From positions 1-41,725 of the forward strand of contig NZ_BADD01000117.1 of the NCBI RefSeq assembly GCF_000333455.1: a stretch of 41,725 nt of DNA, read 5' to 3'. This document shows positions 9,995 through 17,650 of the stretch, piece after piece. This DNA is from Rhodopseudomonas sp. B29. Its GTDB lineage: Bacteria; Pseudomonadota; Alphaproteobacteria; Rhizobiales; Xanthobacteraceae. Position numbers and translations under genes: made by a program. Below the pieces are notes generated by a model. It was not told where the DNA came from. It searched no databases and saw nothing but the letters and a program-made list of their open reading frames with translations. Every line of letters starts with the position of its first letter. Positions within the stretch are counted from its first letter, which is position 1.

Positions 9995-10097
9995 CGTCAT
10001 ACGCGGGCTTGACCCGCGTATCCATCGCGCGGAGCGCGAAGTCGAAGCAGCTTACTCGTGAAGAGGATGGATCGCCGGGTCAAGCCCGGCGATGACG
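9995..10097. repeat. Palindromic repeat (GTCAT...GGGCTTGACCCG family)
   Basis: Two arms of about 32 bases (9995-10026 and 10066-10097) are inverted copies with a few compensating changes; each arm is itself a small hairpin around GGGCTTGACCC. It lies between the convergent ends of the Crp-type gene and the RND pump gene. Related elements are at 23291-23320 (one arm only) and 29433-29519. Confidence 0.75.
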
Positions 10098-10143
10098 TGA
10101 TCACTTGCTTCGCTGGGCTCGCATGCCGTTGGTAGGTCGGCTG

Positions 10144-13100
10144 CTACTTACTCCGCCAGAACGAAACGCCCCGCGCCGGCTGCGGCGGAGCCGGCTCCGA
10201 CTTCGACGGCTTCTGTGGGGCCTTGGCGGCGTCGGCTTCGCCCTCGTGATGATGGCTCAGCACCATCTTGCCGACTTTCCAGAACGCATTGGCGACATCG
10301 TCCATCATCATGAAGACGGCGGGGACGAAGATCAGCGACAGCACGGTGGAGAAGATCAGTCCGCCGATCACCGCCAGCGCCATCGGCGAGCGGAATTCGC
10401 CGCCGTCACCGAACGCCAGCGCGCTCGGCATCATGCCGGCCACCATGGCGATGGTGGTCATCACGATCGGCCGGGCGCGCTTCTGGCCGGCGTCGATGAT
10501 CGCTTCTTCGCGGTTCTTGCCTTCGCGGATCGACTCGATGGCGAACTCGACCAGCATGATGGCGTTCTTGGTGACGATGCCCATTAGCATCAGGATGCCG
10601 ATCCACACCGGCGTGGTGAGCTGCTTGCCGGTCAGCAGCAGCGCGCCGATGGCGCCGCCGATCGACAGCGGCAGCGAGAACAGGATGGTGATCGGCTGCA
10701 GGAAGGTGCCGAACAGCAGCACCAGCACCGCATAGACCATCATCAGTCCGGCCGTCATTGCGGTGGCGAAGCCTTCGGACAGTTCGTTGAGGCTTTCGGC
10801 GTCGCCCGACGGACTGACGCGGACGCCCTTGGGCAACGACTTCATCACCGGCAGATCCTTGATCTGCTTGTTGGCGTCGCCAAGCGCCGCGTTGCCGACG
10901 AGGTCGGCGGCGACCAGCGCCTGACGTTCGCGGTCGTAGCGGTTGATGCTGGTCGGTCCCTGGTCGAACTTGACGTCGGCGATCACCGACAGCGGCACCG
11001 AGCCGCGGCCGCCGAAGATCGGCACCTGCAACTGCTCCAGCGTCGGCAGGCTGCCGCGGGCCGTGTCCTCGAGCTGCACCCTGATCGGGATCTGGCGGTC
11101 ACCGGTGTTGAACTTGGCGAGCGCCGGGCCGACATCGCCGATGGTGGCGACACGGATGGTCTCCGACAGGCTCTCGGTCGACACGCCGAGCCGTGCGGCG
11201 AGATCGGCGCGCGGCTGGATGCGGAGTTCGGGGCGGTCGAGCGAGGTCTCCGAAATGACGTTGGAGACGATCGGAATGCGCTTCATCTGCGCCGCCAATT
11301 CCTGGGCGACGTTGTTGACGATGTTGCTGTCGGCGCCGGTCACCACCAGCGAGATCGCTCGCAGGCCGTTCTCGTCGAGGAACCAGTAGCGGATGTCGGG
11401 GACCTGATCGAGGTCTTTGCTGATCGCGACTTCGAGGTCGCGCTGGGAGATCGAACGGTCGTGCTTGGGGGTGTAGTTGATGATCAGCGCGGCGCGGCGG
11501 ACTTCCTGGATGCCGGGCGGTACACGGCCGCCGTCGACGAATACGCTCTTCACTTCGGGCCGCTTGCGCAGCAGGGCCACGATGTTCTCGGTGGTCTTCT
11601 CGGTGGTGCCGATCTGGGTGCCCGGCGGCAGCTCCATCGCCATCACGGAGCGGGCGGAGTCCTGCGCCGGCAGGAAGCCTTGCGGCAGCAGCGTGATGCT
11701 CCAGATCGAGGCGGCGAAGATGCCGAGACCGATCAGCACCGTGATGTAGTGATGCTTCACCGACCAGGTGACGATGCTGGTGTAGGCCTGGAGGATCTTT
11801 CCCGGCGGCTTCTCTTCGTGCGGTGCATCCTTGAGGAAGTACGCGGCCAGCATTGGTGTGACGAAGCGGGCGGCAAGCAGCGAAAAGAACACCTGCACCG
11901 AGACGGTGATGCCGAACTGCTTGAAGAATTGCCCGGCGATGCCGGACATGAAGCTGGCCGGCGCGAAGATCGCGATGATGGTCAGCGAAATCGCGATCAC
12001 CGCGAGGCCGATCTCGTCGGCCGCCTCGATCGCCGCCTGATAGGGCGTCTTGCCCATCCGCATGTGGCGGACGATGTTCTCGATCTCGACGATGGCGTCG
12101 TCGACCAGAATACCCGTCGACAGCGTGATTGCCAGGAAGCTGACGAGGTTGAGCGAGAAACCGAGCAGGTCCATCGCCCAGAATGCCGGGAAGATCGACA
12201 GCGGCAGCGAGATCGCCGCGATGATGGTGGCGCGGAAGTCACGCAGGAACAGGAAGACGATGATGACCGCGAGCGTCGCGCCTTCGAACAGCCGCCAGAT
12301 CGCGGCTTCATAGTTGCCTTTGGTGTAGTCGACCGAGGTGTCAATCAGCTTGAGATCGACGTCGGGGTACTGCGTCTTCAACGCATCGATGCGCTTCTGC
12401 ACGGCCGCTGCGACGACGACATCGCTGGCGCCCTTGGAGCGCTTGATGCCGAGCGCCACCACCGGCTCGCCGTTGAACCGCGCGAAGGTGCGGCGGTCGG
12501 CGATGGTGTCGGTGACGGTGCCGAGATCGTCGAGCCGGATCTCGCCGCCGCTGTTGAGGCTGATCATGGTGCCGGCGAGATCGTTGAGCGTCTTGGCGCC
12601 GGCCAGCGTGCGGATCGCCTGATCGTTCTTGCCGATCTCGGCGCGGCCACCGGCGAGGTCCACATTGGTGCCGCGCAGCCGGCGCGACACGTCGAGCGCG
12701 GTCAGGCCCGCGGCCTTGAGCCGGTCTGGATCGAGCGAGACCAGGATCTCGCGCTCGACACCGCCGATGCGCTCGACCTGGGCGACGCCGCGCACGCCCT
12801 GCAGCGCGCGCTTGACGACGTCGTCGACGAACCAGGACAGTTGCTCCGGCGTCTTGCCGGGCGAGATCGCCGCATAGGTGACGATCGGCAGGCCGATGAC
12901 GTCGACGCGCTGGATCAGCGGTTCGGTGACGTTCTGCGGCAGGTTGCTGCGGACGCGGGTGACGGCGTCCTTGACGTCGTTCAGCGCGCGGTCGGTGTTG
13001 GTCTCGAGGGCGAACTGGATGGTGGTGACCGAGAGGCCGTCGGTGATCGACGAGGCGATGTGGCGCACGCCCTCGACGCCCGACACCGCGTCTTCCACCG

Positions 13101-13302
13101 TCTTGGTGACCTGGGCCTCGAGCTCCGCCGGCGCGGCGCCGAACTGCGCCACCGCCACCGAGATCACCGGAATGTCGGCGCTCGGCAGCCGCGTCACCGC
13201 CAGCTTGGTGAAGCTGATCCAGCCCAAAGCCAGCAGGATGATCGAGAACACGATCGACGGCAGCGGATGCCGGATCGACCAGGAGGAGACGTTGAGGGCC
13301 AT
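10144..13302 (-). CDS. RND efflux pump, inner-membrane permease (HAE1-type)
   Basis: Proton-driven efflux permease of 1052 residues, the usual length of an AcrB-type protein. It opens with the standard N-terminal TM1 (SIVFSIILLALGWISF), followed by a large porter domain, TM2-6, a second periplasmic domain and TM8-12. The proton-relay acidic pair is present in TM4 (GILVDDAIVEIENIV) and the TM10 lysine in GIVTKNAIMLVEFA. The hydrophilic C-terminus is short. The start at 13302 is fixed by overlap with the adaptor stop: TAATG shares one A, indicating translational coupling. The open frame upstream of 13302 is only a shadow of the adaptor. No outer-membrane channel gene follows. The substrate cannot be told from sequence. 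Confidence 0.95.
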   Translation of the reverse strand: MALNVSSWSIRHPLPSIVFSIILLALGWISFTKLAVTRLPSADIPVISVAVAQFGAAPAELEAQVTKTVEDAVSGVEGVRHIASSITDGLSVTTIQFALETNTDRALNDVKDAVTRVRSNLPQNVTEPLIQRVDVIGLPIVTYAAISPGKTPEQLSWFVDDVVKRALQGVRGVAQVERIGGVEREILVSLDPDRLKAAGLTALDVSRRLRGTNVDLAGGRAEIGKNDQAIRTLAGAKTLNDLAGTMISLNSGGEIRLDDLGTVTDTIADRRTFARFNGEPVVALGIKRSKGASDVVVAAAVQKRIDALKTQYPDVDLKLIDTSVDYTKGNYEAAIWRLFEGATLAVIIVFLFLRDFRATIIAAISLPLSIFPAFWAMDLLGFSLNLVSFLAITLSTGILVDDAIVEIENIVRHMRMGKTPYQAAIEAADEIGLAVIAISLTIIAIFAPASFMSGIAGQFFKQFGITVSVQVFFSLLAARFVTPMLAAYFLKDAPHEEKPPGKILQAYTSIVTWSVKHHYITVLIGLGIFAASIWSITLLPQGFLPAQDSARSVMAMELPPGTQIGTTEKTTENIVALLRKRPEVKSVFVDGGRVPPGIQEVRRAALIINYTPKHDRSISQRDLEVAISKDLDQVPDIRYWFLDENGLRAISLVVTGADSNIVNNVAQELAAQMKRIPIVSNVISETSLDRPELRIQPRADLAARLGVSTESLSETIRVATIGDVGPALAKFNTGDRQIPIRVQLEDTARGSLPTLEQLQVPIFGGRGSVPLSVIADVKFDQGPTSINRYDRERQALVAADLVGNAALGDANKQIKDLPVMKSLPKGVRVSPSGDAESLNELSEGFATAMTAGLMMVYAVLVLLFGTFLQPITILFSLPLSIGGAIGALLLTGKQLTTPVWIGILMLMGIVTKNAIMLVEFAIESIREGKNREEAIIDAGQKRARPIVMTTIAMVAGMMPSALAFGDGGEFRSPMALAVIGGLIFSTVLSLIFVPAVFMMMDDVANAFWKVGKMVLSHHHEGEADAAKAPQKPSKSEPAPPQPARGVSFWRSK

Positions 13303-14246
13303 TAGCGTGCTCGCGATCGATCGGTTTCGTCGAGATAGGTCGGCTTGATCAGGTCGCCGTCGTGCAGTGAGGTGCCGGCGTCGGCGACGACGCTCTCGCC
13401 CTCGCGCACACCTTCCAGAATCTCGGTGGCGACGTCGGACGACAGCCCGACTTTGACCTTGCGGGTCTCGATGGTGTTGCCCTTCACCACCTGCACTGTG
13501 GCGTGGTCGATGGCGGTGCGCGGGATGGCGACGCCGCAGCTGCGACGCGCGTCGATGGTGACGCGGACGAACATGCCGGATTTGAGCGAGGGCGTGTTGG
13601 TGACCGAGATGCGGACATGACCGAGCTGCGAAGCGCGGTCGATCTGCGGCGCGGCGAGCCGCACTTTGCCGATCAGATCGGTGCCGTCGTCGCGGCGAAT
13701 GCGCGCGGTGGCGCCGGGGCTGACTTTGAGCACATGGACGCTCGGCACTTCGGCGTCGACTTCCAGCTCTCCTCCGACCGCGATGCGAACGACCGGACCT
13801 GCGGCCGGTGAGGCGGGGGCGCCCGGAATGGTGCGAACTTCGGTGACGAGGCCGGCCATCGGCGCGCGCAGCGACTTCTGCCCGGAGGCGCCGATGGTGC
13901 GAACCAGCTCCTGATTGTCGCTGACGACATCGCCCTCGCGCACCAGCACGTCGCTGACACGGCCGTCGCTGTCGGCGATCACCACCGCCTCGCGGCGCGG
14001 CACGACGAAGCCGGTGACGCGAACCTGGTCGGAGAAGCAGGCGTTGGTGGCTTTGGCCACCGTCACCTGCACGCCGGTCGGCGCAGCCTCGGTCTTCACG
14101 GCTTTCTCCGCCCGGGCGGGCGCACACGCAAACGCGGCCACGATGGCTGTGGCCGTCAGCGCACGAAGCATTCCGGAGGCGGGGATAAGGAGGCGACGGG
14201 GCGAGGCGACGATCTCTGCGATCTGGTTCGTCCACGCCTTGATCAT
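13302..14246 (-). CDS. RND efflux periplasmic adaptor, hairpin-less
   Basis: Adaptor linking the pump at 10144-13302 to the outer envelope; 314 residues from the first ATG. A signal peptide ends near FACAPARA (residues 39-46). A second possible start is the ATG at 14171, which gives a more classical 21-residue signal peptide; neither has a strong Shine-Dalgarno. The lipoyl halves (VSDVLVREGDVVSDNQ and RAPMAGLVTEV) are separated by only about a dozen residues, so the coiled-coil hairpin that contacts TolC-type channels is missing. The mature chain has two cysteines, C70 (KATNACF) and C237 (RRSCG), matching the pair in the adaptor at 3383-4297 in motif and spacing (167 versus 168 residues). Confidence 0.9.
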   Translation of the reverse strand: MIKAWTNQIAEIVASPRRLLIPASGMLRALTATAIVAAFACAPARAEKAVKTEAAPTGVQVTVAKATNACFSDQVRVTGFVVPRREAVVIADSDGRVSDVLVREGDVVSDNQELVRTIGASGQKSLRAPMAGLVTEVRTIPGAPASPAAGPVVRIAVGGELEVDAEVPSVHVLKVSPGATARIRRDDGTDLIGKVRLAAPQIDRASQLGHVRISVTNTPSLKSGMFVRVTIDARRSCGVAIPRTAIDHATVQVVKGNTIETRKVKVGLSSDVATEILEGVREGESVVADAGTSLHDGDLIKPTYLDETDRSRAR

Positions 14247-14387
14247 GAATCGACTCTGATCATGGAACTACTCACTGCATCGTGCCGCGGTTCGGCGGCG
14301 CAATCTACACGCCGCCCCGGACAGGCAAAAGAGCAAAAGCGGCTGGTTGCGGGGTGGAGCGCCACGGCATGCGGCTCGGCAGCGACG

Positions 14388-14406
14388 TGATACCGTCCAG
14401 GTATCA
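14388..14406. promoter_or_regulatory. Candidate operator, 19-bp palindrome
   Basis: TGATACCGTCCAGGTATCA has two perfect 7-bp arms around a 5-base centre. It lies about 140 bases upstream of the RND adaptor start, in the gap after the OmpA-like gene. The size and symmetry suit a dimeric repressor of the TetR kind, which often control RND pumps, but no such regulator gene is in the window. Confidence 0.4.
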
Positions 14407-14469
14407 GTTGCTGCCAGCGCCTCACACTGTCACTAAGCGATCAGCCTGCGCCAGTCGTTCGCAAACGAA

Positions 14470-15114
14470 TTATTTGGACGCGGTGTTCTGCGTGCTCATG
14501 TTCACGACCTGCACCCGCCGGTTGACGGCGTCGGCCGGATGTGCGGCGTCCTTCAGCTTGCTCTTGCCGTAGCCGACCGCGACGAGATCGCCGCTGGCGA
14601 GGCCGTATTTTTCCATTAGCACGCGCTTGACGCTTTCTGCGCGGCGCTCTGACAGATCCTGATTGTAGTGGTCGCTGCCGACGCCGTCGGTGTGGCCGGC
14701 GACCACGAAGGTCGATCCCTTCAGCACCGGATCGGTCAGCGCCTTGCCGAGCGCTGCCACCGTCGCTTCGGCCTGGCGGCTGATATTGGCGGAGTTGTAG
14801 TCGAAGTTGATTTCGAGGTCGATGTTCGGCTTGTCCTTGGTGACTTCGGCGATGTGCTCGCGCTCGCTCGAGGACAGCGACCGCGTGGTGCGGTTGCGCA
14901 GCGTATCGACGAACTTGGTTTCCGCCGGATCGGCCACAGGGCGCGGCGCCGACAGGCTGCGGGTCAGCGGCTTCTTCGGCGACAGCGCGTTGACGATGCG
15001 ATCCGCGCTGACGTCTTCGGCGAATGCCGCGCCGGCGCCGATCGCCAATGCGGCCACGGCGACCAGGGCCGACCGCAGCCGAGTGTTGTTTCGGGATGTT
15101 GAAATCGCGCGCAT
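14470..15114 (-). CDS. OmpA-family envelope protein
   Basis: Exported protein of 214 residues: a signal peptide ending GAAFA (about residue 32), a linker, then a C-terminal OmpA/MotB peptidoglycan-binding domain (about 97-210). The domain shows DLEINFDYNSANIS, VVAGHTDGVGSDHYN, LSERRAESVKRVL and VGYGKSKL, the standard signature for diaminopimelate-peptidoglycan contact. There is no beta-barrel. The linker has two TRSLS motifs, at 51-55 and 77-81. The start at 15114 has AAGGGGGTAAGGA just upstream. It is the last gene of the caspase/OmpA locus, 138 bases after the caspase-fold gene, and a paralogue of 20111-20731. Confidence 0.93.
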   Translation of the reverse strand: MRAISTSRNNTRLRSALVAVAALAIGAGAAFAEDVSADRIVNALSPKKPLTRSLSAPRPVADPAETKFVDTLRNRTTRSLSSSEREHIAEVTKDKPNIDLEINFDYNSANISRQAEATVAALGKALTDPVLKGSTFVVAGHTDGVGSDHYNQDLSERRAESVKRVLMEKYGLASGDLVAVGYGKSKLKDAAHPADAVNRRVQVVNMSTQNTASK

Positions 15115-15252
15115 ATCCTTACCCCCTTGTGAAGCGATCCATCAGTCGCCTCGAAATTGGTCGTGGTTCGATAAGTCCGCTCGTCTCAGTCGTCGCCCGC
15201 GCTGCGGCGGAGGTTCAATCGTCCGAGCGCTTTCAGTCTCGATTATCGTCGC

Positions 15253-16794
15253 TCAGCGAACGCCGTAGCTGGCGAATTCCTTGCCGATATTCGGGTCCAG
15301 GCCTTTTGCGGTATTGATGTCGATCTCGCCATCGACCTTCTGGCCGCTGCGCAGCCGCGCCAGGCCGCGGCCATACAGCGACGAGGTCAGGCGCGGATTG
15401 ATCCGCAGCGCCGCATCGAAGTCGGCGATGGCTTTGGCGTTCTGTCCGTTCTTGAGGTTCAGCAGGCCGCGGCTGTCGAGCGCGTCGACGAAGTTGGGCC
15501 GCAGCCGCAGCGCTTCGTCGCAGTCCTTCTGCGCGGCGCCGAGATCGTCCACGACGGTACGAACGAAGCAGCGATTGTTGAACGCCTCGACGTCCTTCGG
15601 ATTGAGCCGGATGACTTCGTCGAAATCCTTCAGCGCGAGCCGGTAGGCGCCCTTGCTGGCATAGACCTGACCACGTCGATACAGCGCATTGCCGTCGGAC
15701 GGGTTGTCCTGAATACGTCCGTTCAGCGTCTTGATGGTGGGGTCGTCCGCCAGCGCCATCTCGAGATTGGCCTCGTTGCGGCGATCGTCTGGCTTGTCGG
15801 CCTTCACGGCGCCGTCGTCATTGGCTTTCGCCGCGTCGGCCGGTTTGGCAGCGGGTTCTGCAGGCTTGGCGACTGGTTCCGGCGGCTTCGGCTTGTCTTC
15901 GGCAACCGGCTGTGTCGGCGGCGTTGCCGGTTTGGCGGGTGGAGTCTTGACCTCGGGTTCCTTGGTCGGCGGCGTTTCGGCCGGCGGGGTGCGCTCGGCG
16001 ACCGGCGCTTTTGGCGGCTCCGGTGCGACCTTCGGTCCCGGCACGAACGAGAAATCGTCGGCGAGCGAGGACGAGATCAGCGGCACTTGTTCGCTCCGCG
16101 AGGCGCGGGTGACGCCGACCCGGGTGCGGTTCAGCGTCTCTTCGGCGCTGATGCCGGGGACGCGAATTTCCTTGAGAAGCTCGCCGACGAACAGGCCGCG
16201 ATCATTGCCGTTCTCGCTGATCACCGAACTCAGCGCCGCGGAGTACATCACCAGCGAGCCGCCCGGCGCAACGATCGGCGCCAATCCGGCCGAGAAGCTG
16301 CGGAAGCGGCGCTCGAACGGGTTGCGGCGCGAGGCGTCGATCAGCGCGATCTTGACCTTAGCGCCGCGGCTGTTGAGTTCGCCCAGCACGGTCTCGAGGC
16401 TGATGCCGTCGCGCCGCACGTCCGGCTCTGTCCAGATCTGCGCATCGACCGGGATCAGATAGCTCTGACGCGCGGACTGGATGCCGTAGCCGCTGAAGAA
16501 CACCAGCGCGGCGGAGCCGGGCTTGGTGCGCTCATAGAGGCGATTGAAAGCGCGCCGCATGGCGTCGCCGGTCAGGTTCTCGCCGAGTTCCACATCGAAG
16601 CCGTCGCGCTTCAACTCCTCGCTGAGGTCGCGAGCGTCGTTGACGGGTTCTTTCAGCGGTTTGTCGCTGTCCGGGTATTTGGCGTTGCCGATCACCAGTG
16701 CGACTCGATTGCCCGATCCGTCGGCGGCGTAGGATCGCACCGCCGGCGTCACTAACAGGATGAGAAGAACGAGCAGCGCAGTCCGAATTTTCAT
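15253..16794 (-). CDS. Caspase-fold (C14) protein lacking the catalytic dyad, with TPR repeats
   Basis: Exported protein of 513 residues. A signal peptide (about 1-24) is followed by a caspase-like domain (about 28-250) opening with NRVALVIGNAKYP. In this family the catalytic His is in a YYAGHGI-type motif and the Cys in LDACRDNPF. Here they read FFSGYGI (Tyr103) and IDASRRNPF (Ser155), so both are replaced and proteolysis is unlikely. A Pro/Ala/Lys-rich linker (about 255-345) leads to three or four TPR repeats (about 365-500), suggesting a scaffold. The ATG at 16794 gives a good signal peptide; the frame extends to a GTG at 16836. Its catalytic relative is at 17651-19813. Confidence 0.92.
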   Translation of the reverse strand: MKIRTALLVLLILLVTPAVRSYAADGSGNRVALVIGNAKYPDSDKPLKEPVNDARDLSEELKRDGFDVELGENLTGDAMRRAFNRLYERTKPGSAALVFFSGYGIQSARQSYLIPVDAQIWTEPDVRRDGISLETVLGELNSRGAKVKIALIDASRRNPFERRFRSFSAGLAPIVAPGGSLVMYSAALSSVISENGNDRGLFVGELLKEIRVPGISAEETLNRTRVGVTRASRSEQVPLISSSLADDFSFVPGPKVAPEPPKAPVAERTPPAETPPTKEPEVKTPPAKPATPPTQPVAEDKPKPPEPVAKPAEPAAKPADAAKANDDGAVKADKPDDRRNEANLEMALADDPTIKTLNGRIQDNPSDGNALYRRGQVYASKGAYRLALKDFDEVIRLNPKDVEAFNNRCFVRTVVDDLGAAQKDCDEALRLRPNFVDALDSRGLLNLKNGQNAKAIADFDAALRINPRLTSSLYGRGLARLRSGQKVDGEIDINTAKGLDPNIGKEFASYGVR

Positions 16795-17099
16795 GTCGAC
16801 GCCAGTCCTGGAATACCGAGCCACCTGCCTGATCACGCCGGGAAAGTCGTCACGATCGGCCCGCCTTCATAAACTGAAACTGGCCTCATCGCTATTGTCA
16901 ATCAACGCTGAACCGAACGGCTACGGCACTTGGTTACTTGGAGCGTTGTCGTGACGATTTCCCGACGGCTGGGTGACACGGACTATTCGGCGCGAAGATG
17001 CCGTCCCGGGCCGGCACGGAACGATTGTTCGGCGCGCGGCTTCTGCGCAACGAGGGCAGCATCTTGATTGTCGGCCGAGCGGCCGTCCTGGTGCGCGGC
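16795..17099. other. Intergenic region upstream of the caspase-fold gene
   Basis: About 305 bases with no convincing gene. On the minus strand a TTGACA hexamer (complement of 16896-16901) lies about 100 bases before the start at 16794 and could be a -35 element; the matching -10 (TTCAGT after 17 bases) is poor. The presence of a gap here suggests the caspase-fold gene has its own promoter. Confidence 0.3.
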
Positions 17100-17630
17100 T
17101 CAGTAACTGATTCCGAGCATCAGGACGAAGTGCCGGCCCGACCAATCCCGTGTGGCATCGCGGCGCATCCGGGCCATATCGTAGTGCGAGGTGCGGTACC
17201 GCGCCCGGTCGACGGAGCGCCCATAGACCAACCGCGGCGTAGTTGCCGCGCTCTCCCGCTTGACCGAAGCCGGGACTCCCGAAGCGCTGGGCGCCGGCTG
17301 CGCCGCGCGCTGCACCGAGGCTGGAGGCGTGCCGACCAGAGCAGGGTCTCTGGCCGTCGATGACATTGCAGGAACAGGCGCGCCCGCCGCTTCAGCCGGC
17401 AGGGACGTCGCCGGCGTACCAACGGCTTCGGCAGCTGATTGGGCGAGATCCTGTGCGATGACATCGAGCTGGACCGGCATCGGTACGGCTGCATTGCTGC
17501 CGACCGCGGCCTCGGTCGCTGCCGGCATTGCGATGATCAGCGCAGCGGCGAAGCAGGCGGAACTTATCGTGCCGAACCGCTGTCGCCACGGCTTTGAGGA
17601 TTCCACGCTTGCGTACTTCGCACTCATCAT
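17100..17630 (-). CDS. Small exported Ala/Pro-rich protein of unknown function
   Basis: Protein of 176 residues that I do not recognise. An N-terminal signal peptide is likely (hydrophobic stretch about 20-40, with a possible cut after TEA at 38-40). The middle (about 45-130) is Ala/Pro/Ser/Thr-rich and probably disordered. The C-terminal 45 residues are different: Arg/Tyr-rich, with YGRSVDRARYRTSHYDMARM, then a hydrophobic end HFVLMLGISY. The start (ATGATG at 17630/17627) has AAAGGACGG immediately upstream. It begins only 20 bases after the stop of the caspase-like protease gene, so the two are very probably co-transcribed. Confidence 0.75.
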   Translation of the reverse strand: MMSAKYASVESSKPWRQRFGTISSACFAAALIIAMPAATEAAVGSNAAVPMPVQLDVIAQDLAQSAAEAVGTPATSLPAEAAGAPVPAMSSTARDPALVGTPPASVQRAAQPAPSASGVPASVKRESAATTPRLVYGRSVDRARYRTSHYDMARMRRDATRDWSGRHFVLMLGISY

Positions 17631-17650
17631 CCGTCCTTTCGTCTCGCCGG

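Noticed and set aside
11461..13305. Long plus-strand open frame (614 codons) opposite the RND pump
   Set aside because: It is antisense to a complete, motif-bearing pump gene. Its Arg/Asp/Gly-rich composition is typical of the shadow frame in GC-rich DNA.
14236..14269. GATCATG direct repeat around the RND adaptor start
   Set aside because: Seven bases repeated once near a start codon is not enough to call a regulatory site.
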